DNA of 64,000 nt from Ralstonia sp. RRA. Lineage in GTDB: Bacteria > Pseudomonadota > Gammaproteobacteria > Burkholderiales > Burkholderiaceae. The notes below the pieces were generated by a model. It made no database searches, was not told the DNA's origin, and worked only from the letters and a program-made list of their open reading frames with translations. The stretch covers positions 3,038,001 to 3,102,000 of the forward strand of contig NZ_CP146091.1 of the NCBI RefSeq assembly GCF_037023145.1, written 5' to 3'. The position numbers and the translations under genes are program-made. Below are positions 58,998 to 64,000 of this stretch, piece after piece (position 1 is the first letter of the stretch; the number at the start of each line of letters is the position of its first letter).

Positions 58998-61388
58998 GTG
59001 ATTCGCACACAACGACGCGTGCCGCGCCTGATCGCGCTGGCCGCAGCCACGCTGCTGACCAACGCCGCCTTCGCACAGGCCCGCCTGACTATCGACATTC
59101 CTGCCGAGCCGCTCGATGCCGCGCTCAATGCGCTGGCACGGCAGGCAGGCGCGCAGCTCGTCTTCGCCAGCTCGCTGACGGCAGGCAAGACGGCCCCGCG
59201 CGTGCAGGGCCAGATGCGCGTGGAAGATGCACTCGACCGGTTGCTCGCAGAGTCCGGGCTGGTGGCACGCAAGCAAGGTGGCAACACGTTCACCATCGAA
59301 CCGAGTGGCGGCAGCGCGCAAGTCACGCTGCCAGCCACCGTCGCGACCGCCAGTGCGCAGCAGGAATCGGCCACGGGCCCCGTGCGTGGCTACATCGCTC
59401 AGCGCAGCGCCACCGGCACCAAGACCGATGTGCCGCTCGCGGAGATTCCGCAGTCGATCAGCGTGGTGTCGCGTGACCGCTTCGAGGCGCAGGGTGCGCA
59501 GAGCGTGAACGAGGCGCTTCGCTACTCGGCATCCGTGTCGTCGTATGGCGCGGGCACGCGCTCGGACTGGTACACCGCCGTGCGCGGTTTCGTGCCGGCC
59601 ACGTACCTCGACGGTCTGCAGTTGCCCAACACCATCAACCTGGCGAGCTGGCGCGTGGACCCGTGGCAGATCGAGCGCGTGGAACTGCTACGCGGGCCGT
59701 CGTCCGTGCTGTATGGCCAGGGCGATCCGGGCGGCACCGTCAACATCGTCACCAAGCAACCCACCACAGAGCCGATCCGCGAGATTGAAGTGCAATACGG
59801 CAGCCACGCGCGCAAACAGGTGGCGGGGGATTTTGCCGGCGCACTCGATGCCGACGGCAAGCTGTCGTATCGACTGACAGCCGTTGCGCGCGACGGCAAC
59901 CTGCCCTTCGGCCCGTTCAAGGACCAACGCCTGATGGTGGCGCCCTCGCTCACCTGGAAGCCATCGGCCGATACCACGCTCACGCTGCTGGCAACCTACC
60001 TGCGCGACAAGACCAACTCCTCAGACAACTTCCTCCCGGCCAGCGGCACCATCCTGCCCAACCCGAACGGCAAGATTCCGGCCAGGCTGTTCACAGGCTC
60101 GCCGGATTTCGATGCGTACGAAAAAACGCAGTACTCGCTGGGCTATCAGTTCGAGCACAAGCTCAACGACACGTGGACGGTGCGGCAGAACACGCGCTAC
60201 ATGCACCTGAAGCTGGACGACCGCATGACCTACGGCGTGGGCCTGGATCCGAGCGACCCGACGCAGCGCATGATGTGGCGCTACGCCGGCATCGCCCAGC
60301 CGAGCTACGGGCGATTCGACGTCGATACGCAGGTGCAGGCGAAGTTCGCCACCGGCATCGCGCGGCACACCTTCCTGGCCGGCGTGGACTATCAACGCCA
60401 GACCACCAAGGACCCGGAGACCTATGCTCTCACCTCATCGCTGGATTTGTACAACCCGGTGCATGCGCCGTTCGACTGGTCGATCTTCAACGGCTCGGGC
60501 GCGTCTCCGCAAGACATCCACCAGAAGCAGACGCAGCTGGGCGTGTACCTGCAGGATCAGATCAAGCTGGGCGAGCGCTGGGTCTTCACGCTCGGCGGCC
60601 GCCACGACTGGAGCGATCTGCGCACCGACGACCTGCTCGCCGGCACCAACACCAGCCAGCGCGACTCCGCCTTCACCGGCCGCGTGGGCGTGGTGTACCT
60701 CGGCCCATTTGGGCTATCGCCGTACATGAGCTACTCGACGTCGTTCAACCCGACCATCGGCACCGACCGCAACAACCAGCCGTTCAAGCCGACCAAGGGC
60801 AAGCAGATCGAGGTGGGCATCAAGTTTGCGCCGAGCAGCAAGACGTCGATCACAGCGGCGGTGTTCCAGATCCACCAGACCAACGTGCTCACGCCCGACC
60901 TGAACGACCCGACCGGCATGCACAACGCACAGTCGGGCGAAATCCGCTCGCAGGGCATCGAGTTGGAAGGCACGACGCAACTGCTGCCGGGCTGGAACGT
61001 GATTGCCAGCTACACGTATCAGGACGTGCGTAACACCAAGGCCAACGACGTCACGCTCAACAAGTGGCCGATCGCCATTCCGATTCCGCGCCAGATGGCA
61101 TCGCTGTGGACGGACTACCGCATCCGCTCGGGTGTGCTGCAAGGCGTAGGAATTGGTGCGGGCGTGCGCTACATCAGCCCGACGGCCGGTGCGCCGGACA
61201 ACTCGCTCAAGGTGGCGGGCTACACGCTGTTTGATGCGTCCATCTTCTACACCGTCGGGCACTGGCGCTTTGCGCTCAACGGTACGAACCTCGGCAACCG
61301 CGAGGTAATCTCCGGCTGCTACGACGCCACGCGCTGCATCTACGGCAATGGGCGGACCGTGCTGGCGACGGCCAAGTACGCCTGGTAA
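58998..61388 (+). CDS. TonB-dependent siderophore receptor (transducer type)
   Basis: A 796-aa outer-membrane receptor. Signal peptide ends near AFA|QAR (about 26). An STN signalling domain (about 30-100, LTIDIPAEPLDAALNALARQAGAQLVF, read in parts) marks it as a transducer working with the FecR-type protein upstream. The plug (EIPQSISVVSRDRFEAQGA, LLRGPSSVLYGQGDPGGTVNIVTKQP) is that of ferri-siderophore receptors, and the barrel ends in aromatic Trp. Start GTG 58998 with GGGGAG 8 nt upstream. Confidence 0.95.
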   Translation: MIRTQRRVPRLIALAAATLLTNAAFAQARLTIDIPAEPLDAALNALARQAGAQLVFASSLTAGKTAPRVQGQMRVEDALDRLLAESGLVARKQGGNTFTIEPSGGSAQVTLPATVATASAQQESATGPVRGYIAQRSATGTKTDVPLAEIPQSISVVSRDRFEAQGAQSVNEALRYSASVSSYGAGTRSDWYTAVRGFVPATYLDGLQLPNTINLASWRVDPWQIERVELLRGPSSVLYGQGDPGGTVNIVTKQPTTEPIREIEVQYGSHARKQVAGDFAGALDADGKLSYRLTAVARDGNLPFGPFKDQRLMVAPSLTWKPSADTTLTLLATYLRDKTNSSDNFLPASGTILPNPNGKIPARLFTGSPDFDAYEKTQYSLGYQFEHKLNDTWTVRQNTRYMHLKLDDRMTYGVGLDPSDPTQRMMWRYAGIAQPSYGRFDVDTQVQAKFATGIARHTFLAGVDYQRQTTKDPETYALTSSLDLYNPVHAPFDWSIFNGSGASPQDIHQKQTQLGVYLQDQIKLGERWVFTLGGRHDWSDLRTDDLLAGTNTSQRDSAFTGRVGVVYLGPFGLSPYMSYSTSFNPTIGTDRNNQPFKPTKGKQIEVGIKFAPSSKTSITAAVFQIHQTNVLTPDLNDPTGMHNAQSGEIRSQGIELEGTTQLLPGWNVIASYTYQDVRNTKANDVTLNKWPIAIPIPRQMASLWTDYRIRSGVLQGVGIGAGVRYISPTAGAPDNSLKVAGYTLFDASIFYTVGHWRFALNGTNLGNREVISGCYDATRCIYGNGRTVLATAKYAW

Positions 61389-61410
61389 CGCGCATCGCCA
61401 TCGCCAAAGA

Positions 61411-61441
61411 AAAACGGGCCACATCGGTGGCCCGTTCTCTT
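61411..61441 (+). terminator. Terminator between the siderophore receptor and Nramp-like genes
   Basis: Perfect 9-bp stem ACGGGCCAC (61414-61422) / GTGGCCCGT (61427-61435) with loop ATCG, followed by TCTCTT on the plus strand and TTTTCTTT on the minus strand, so it may serve both convergent genes. Confidence 0.75.
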
Positions 61442-63084
61442 TACTGCACCACCAATCCGGCAATGCGCACCAGCACCAGCCCTGCGGCCACCACCAGATA
61501 GCCGCGCAGCACGAACATCCACGTGCGCTTGAGCGGCGTCCAGCGTGCCGGCGTGAGCTGCTCCAGCGGCGGCATGGTCCAGTGATTGCGGTCCAGCACG
61601 CTCACGCGTTGCGGATGATGCGGCCGGTGATTGCGCTGCTCGATGCGCCACAGCACCAGCGACATCACCACGGCGATGACCGAACCGCCGATCAGGATCG
61701 CACCGATCTCGAACTCGCCGATACCCGGGAACAGCACCGCCGCCGTCAGGATGACCGACAGCATCACCAGCACCGCCACCACACCGCCGGTGAAGATGTT
61801 CATCGCGCGACCGTTCGTCCACGGGCCGAGCACGGCCTTGTCGTTGCACAGCAGCAGCAGGAACACCGTCGCGCTCGGCAGCAGCACGCCCGCGAGCGAT
61901 TGCACCGCGTTGGTCAGCAGGCCCAGCGGCACACCCGGCGTCAGCACCAGGCCTGCGGCCAGCAGCGTCAAACCGAAGTAGACGGCGTAGAAGCCCTTGG
62001 CCTCGGTCGGCTTGCGATGCAGCGAATGGCGCACGGCAAACACATCGCCAATCGCATAGGCGGTCGACAGCGACACCGCGCACGCGCCGATGATGCTGGC
62101 GTCCAGCAGCGCAATGGCAAACAGAATGCCCGCCCAGCGGCCCGAATAGGCCTCCAGCCCCTTCGCCGTGCCCAGTGCATCGGTGTAGTTGCCAAACTCA
62201 GGCGTACCGTGGAAGGCCTGCGCGCTGAAGGCAATCATCGCCACCGCGCCGGCAATCACGAGCACGATGCCCAGCCACAGGTCCGCACGCTCATAGCGGA
62301 TGAAGCGCGCAGTGATGCGCTTGTCGATCACGTAGCTTTGCTGGAAGAACAACTGCCACGGCGCCACGGTCGTCCCGACGATGGCGATGATCAGCAGCAT
62401 CACTTCCGCCAGCGGTGCACCGGCCGGTAGAGCAGGCACGAAGAAATCGCGCGCCACCTGCCCCATCGGCGGATGCACCACCAGAAAGATCGGAATGAGC
62501 GTGAGACTGCCCGCCACCAGCGCAAGTGCAAAGCGCTCGAACCGTCGGAAGTCACCCGTGGATGCGGCCAACATCACCAGCGCCGCTGCAGCGCACACAC
62601 CCCAGTGGCGCGGAATGCCGAGATATTCCAGCGCAAGGCTGATACCGATGAACTCCGTCACCAGCGTCAACGCATTGACGAGGAATAAGTCGATGACAGA
62701 GAAGCTGCCCCAGAACTTGCCGAAGCGCGCGAAGATCAGCCGCGCGTGGCCGACCCGCGTGACGGCACCCAGGCGCAGCACCATCTCCTGGTTCACGTAC
62801 AGCACGGGGATGAGCAGCATCAGCGTCCACAACAGCGTGGTGCCGTAGTTCTGCCCGGCTTGCGTGTACGTGCCGAAGGCGCCGGCGTCGTTGTCGCCGA
62901 CCATCACGATCAGGCCGGGGCCGAGGATGGCCAGCAGCGTGCGGAAACGTGCACGCCAGCCGTCACGCGCACCGGTATCGTGGTGCGCAATGGTGCCTAG
63001 CGCGCCACGAATGTCGCCCACATGGGCCTCATCAAGCGCGGCATGACGTGGTGGTGCGTCGATGCCAGAAGCAATTTGGGTCAT
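61441..63084 (-). CDS. Divergent Nramp-like metal transporter
   Basis: A 547-aa protein with about eleven to twelve helices and an Nramp fold. Helix 1 reads GPGLIVMVGDNDAGAFGTYTQAG (56-78, read in parts): the metal-binding Asp66 is kept, but the canonical DPGN is DAGA, so the Asn ligand is lost. Helix 6, canonically MPHN, is APWQ (241-244): the Met ligand is Ala. Related Nramp-like proteins with such replacements handle other cations, including Mg2+ in some bacteria. An extra cytoplasmic N-terminus of about 48 residues is present. A strong ribosome site (GGAGG) precedes the ATG. Confidence 0.88.
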   Translation of the reverse strand: MTQIASGIDAPPRHAALDEAHVGDIRGALGTIAHHDTGARDGWRARFRTLLAILGPGLIVMVGDNDAGAFGTYTQAGQNYGTTLLWTLMLLIPVLYVNQEMVLRLGAVTRVGHARLIFARFGKFWGSFSVIDLFLVNALTLVTEFIGISLALEYLGIPRHWGVCAAAALVMLAASTGDFRRFERFALALVAGSLTLIPIFLVVHPPMGQVARDFFVPALPAGAPLAEVMLLIIAIVGTTVAPWQLFFQQSYVIDKRITARFIRYERADLWLGIVLVIAGAVAMIAFSAQAFHGTPEFGNYTDALGTAKGLEAYSGRWAGILFAIALLDASIIGACAVSLSTAYAIGDVFAVRHSLHRKPTEAKGFYAVYFGLTLLAAGLVLTPGVPLGLLTNAVQSLAGVLLPSATVFLLLLCNDKAVLGPWTNGRAMNIFTGGVVAVLVMLSVILTAAVLFPGIGEFEIGAILIGGSVIAVVMSLVLWRIEQRNHRPHHPQRVSVLDRNHWTMPPLEQLTPARWTPLKRTWMFVLRGYLVVAAGLVLVRIAGLVVQ

Positions 63085-63131
63085 ATCGACCTCCGATTTG
63101 TTATTGGGTGAGGGATGTACCCGTCGTTGGA

Positions 63132-63338
63132 TTACCAGTAGGTGCGCGACAGCCGGATGGCGGCGGCTGCGTAGCCGTGGTTGGAGAGCGATTGGCCACC
63201 GTCGTCAGCGCGGCGGTTGGACGTGGCCGGCGCAGCGTTGGCACGCTCCGGCGCACCAGCACGGGCCTGCACGAACGGCGAGCTGAACGGCAGAGCAATG
63301 GCCGAGAAACGACGAGCGGGAATGTTGAATTTGCGCAT
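63132..63338 (-). CDS. 68-residue protein upstream of the Nramp-like gene
   Basis: A 68-aa protein starting MRKFNIPARRF at ATG 63338, with an excellent ribosome site (AGGAG, 5 nt spacing). The N-terminal third is basic and mildly hydrophobic (ARRFSAIALPFSS), the middle is Ala/Arg/Asp-rich, and the end is YAAAAIRLSRTYW. It ends 47 nt before the Nramp-like start, so it is probably co-transcribed. I do not recognise a family; it may be a small partner of the transporter or a regulatory leader. Confidence 0.6.
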   Translation of the reverse strand: MRKFNIPARRFSAIALPFSSPFVQARAGAPERANAAPATSNRRADDGGQSLSNHGYAAAAIRLSRTYW

Positions 63339-63375
63339 AACAACTCCTGGCCGCATGGGCACGATGCGTGCACGG

Positions 63376-63478
63376 CATGCGGCAATCGCCGCGCATGGGT
63401 TGTCGTACCCAAGGCGGCAGATTCAAACAATCAAGGAGCGATGCAGACACCGCTGCCTTGCCGGGGCGGCAAGTCAGC
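63376..63478 (-). promoter_or_regulatory. Structured leader upstream of the 68-aa gene
   Basis: Two hairpins in the transcript between the mini-ORF and the 68-aa gene: a strong one with stem CTTGCCG/CGGCAAG (63457-63463 with 63467-63473), extended by GCTG/CAGC across a one-base mismatch to 63452-63478; and CATGC-GGC/GCC-GCATG around 63376-63397 with a bulge. Neither is followed by a T-run, so they would act through translation or Rho rather than as intrinsic terminators. Confidence 0.5.
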
Positions 63479-63507
63479 AGCAGGGAACAACCGTGCGGCG
63501 GACTCGC

Positions 63508-63552
63508 CTAGTAGGAAAGAAATGTCGGGTAAGGTCGACTCGGACTGTCCAT
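63508..63552 (-). CDS. 14-residue mini-ORF, possible leader peptide
   Basis: Encodes MDSPSRPYPTFLSY, with three Pro in the first nine residues and an acidic second residue. It has a near-ideal Shine-Dalgarno (GGAGG at 63559-63563, 6 nt before ATG) and starts 18 nt after the porin stop. It precedes a structured leader and the transporter genes. Leader peptides rich in Pro and acidic residues (for example MgtL) control Mg2+ transporters by ribosome stalling or instability; the likeness here is conceptual, not sequence homology. Confidence 0.5.
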   Translation of the reverse strand: MDSPSRPYPTFLSY

Positions 63553-63570
63553 ATGGGTCCTCCGTAGGTC

Positions 63571-64000
63571 TTAGAACTCGGCGTGGACGCGCATGCCGTA
63601 GAACTTGGCAGGGCCGCGGTCCCGGTTGTAGCCGGGGTTCTGGATCAATTGAAAATCGGGGCTGAGCATGATGCCCTTGACCGGTTGAAAGCTGTAAAAC
63701 AATTCGAGTACGCGCTCGTGGCCATAGTTCAACGCGCCATCGCCCAGGAACGCGCCGCTACCGCCTGCCGCCAGGTAGGCCTTGTGATCTGGGCCCAACA
63801 TGTTCAGCGAAAATGCCGCACCCACCACATCATTGGGGCGACCCCACGACGTGCCCTTCAGCAGACCGCCGAACGACACGTTGCGACCCACTTCAGTAAA
63901 GGCGTACGTCTCGGTCTTGTCATCCGACCAATTCAGCCGTGCAAACAGACCCAGGTTCTCGCCCGCCTTCTGCTCGAACGACAGGCCCACACCCACCTTG
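63571..64000 (-). CDS. OprB-type carbohydrate porin, C-terminal part
   Basis: The C-terminal 143 or so residues of an outer-membrane porin, truncated by the right window edge. The sequence shows alternating beta-strand patterns (NLGLFARLNWSDDK, KGIMLSPDFQLIQNPGYNRDRGP) and the OprB family ending YGMRVHAEF with a terminal Phe. OprB porins are 16-stranded and usually pass sugars, but its location just upstream of an Nramp-like transporter on the same strand suggests ion passage or a shared operon. Confidence 0.83.
   Translation of the reverse strand, partial: KVGVGLSFEQKAGENLGLFARLNWSDDKTETYAFTEVGRNVSFGGLLKGTSWGRPNDVVGAAFSLNMLGPDHKAYLAAGGSGAFLGDGALNYGHERVLELFYSFQPVKGIMLSPDFQLIQNPGYNRDRGPAKFYGMRVHAEF

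Overview
The window looks like a chromosomal segment of a high-GC betaproteobacterium of the Burkholderiaceae, most likely Ralstonia. This rests on the 16S-tRNA-Ile(GAT)-tRNA-Ala(TGC)-23S operon, a trpE-trpG-trpD-trpC cluster separate from trpFBA, a cyoABCD bo-type oxidase, a paaG-paaI-paaK cluster, and protein sequences of Ralstonia/Cupriavidus character. The species call is inference. Most of the window is core chromosome; there is no transposase, integrase, prophage or CRISPR array.

Layout: 1-4.7 kb is an rRNA operon read on the minus strand (23S cut by the window edge), with its promoter, boxA sites and processing stems. 5-8.5 kb is phenylacetate/acyl-CoA catabolism: an enoyl-CoA hydratase diverges from paaG-paaI-paaK across a shared TetR-type palindrome. 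8.5-18.2 kb holds mltA, a small membrane protein, apaG, rpe-gph, then a trp attenuator with a Trp-rich leader peptide (not a long ORF, but clear in the DNA), trpE, trpG, an exported LprI-like protein, trpD, trpC, a CYTH phosphatase and ung. A 21-bp tandem repeat array follows ung. 18.5-26 kb (minus strand) holds a FUSC membrane protein, an M61 peptidase, an acrylyl-CoA reductase-type MDR enzyme, dsbC and a UbiH-family hydroxylase. 26-31 kb holds small exported proteins, a lytic transglycosylase, a FliT-like protein, a DUF1326-DUF2182 pair and a DMT exporter.

31-36 kb: ychF is followed by a minus-strand operon (amino-acid ABC transporter plus MFS permease) bracketed by two copies of the ychF 3' end plus terminator, which suggests an inserted cassette. 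36-43 kb holds a DKNYY-domain protein with a GlsB/YeaQ-like partner, then hemA, prfA, a lipoprotein, prmC, grxD and ubiX. 43-48.5 kb holds two envelope proteins and opgG-opgH (osmoregulated periplasmic glucans). 48.6-53 kb holds a Pro/Tyr-rich secreted protein, a YbaK-type deacylase, a CDGSH protein, ettA and an AlkZ-like DNA glycosylase. 52.9-57 kb is cyoABCD (minus strand). 57.4-61.4 kb is a Fur-box-preceded FecI-FecR-TonB receptor iron uptake unit.

The last 2.6 kb (minus strand) may be the least described part: an OprB-type porin (cut by the edge), a 14-codon Pro-containing mini-ORF with an excellent Shine-Dalgarno, a structured leader, a 68-aa protein, and a divergent Nramp-like transporter whose canonical metal-binding motifs are replaced. 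The mini-ORF resembles in principle the leader peptides controlling Mg2+ transporters, but this is a hypothesis.
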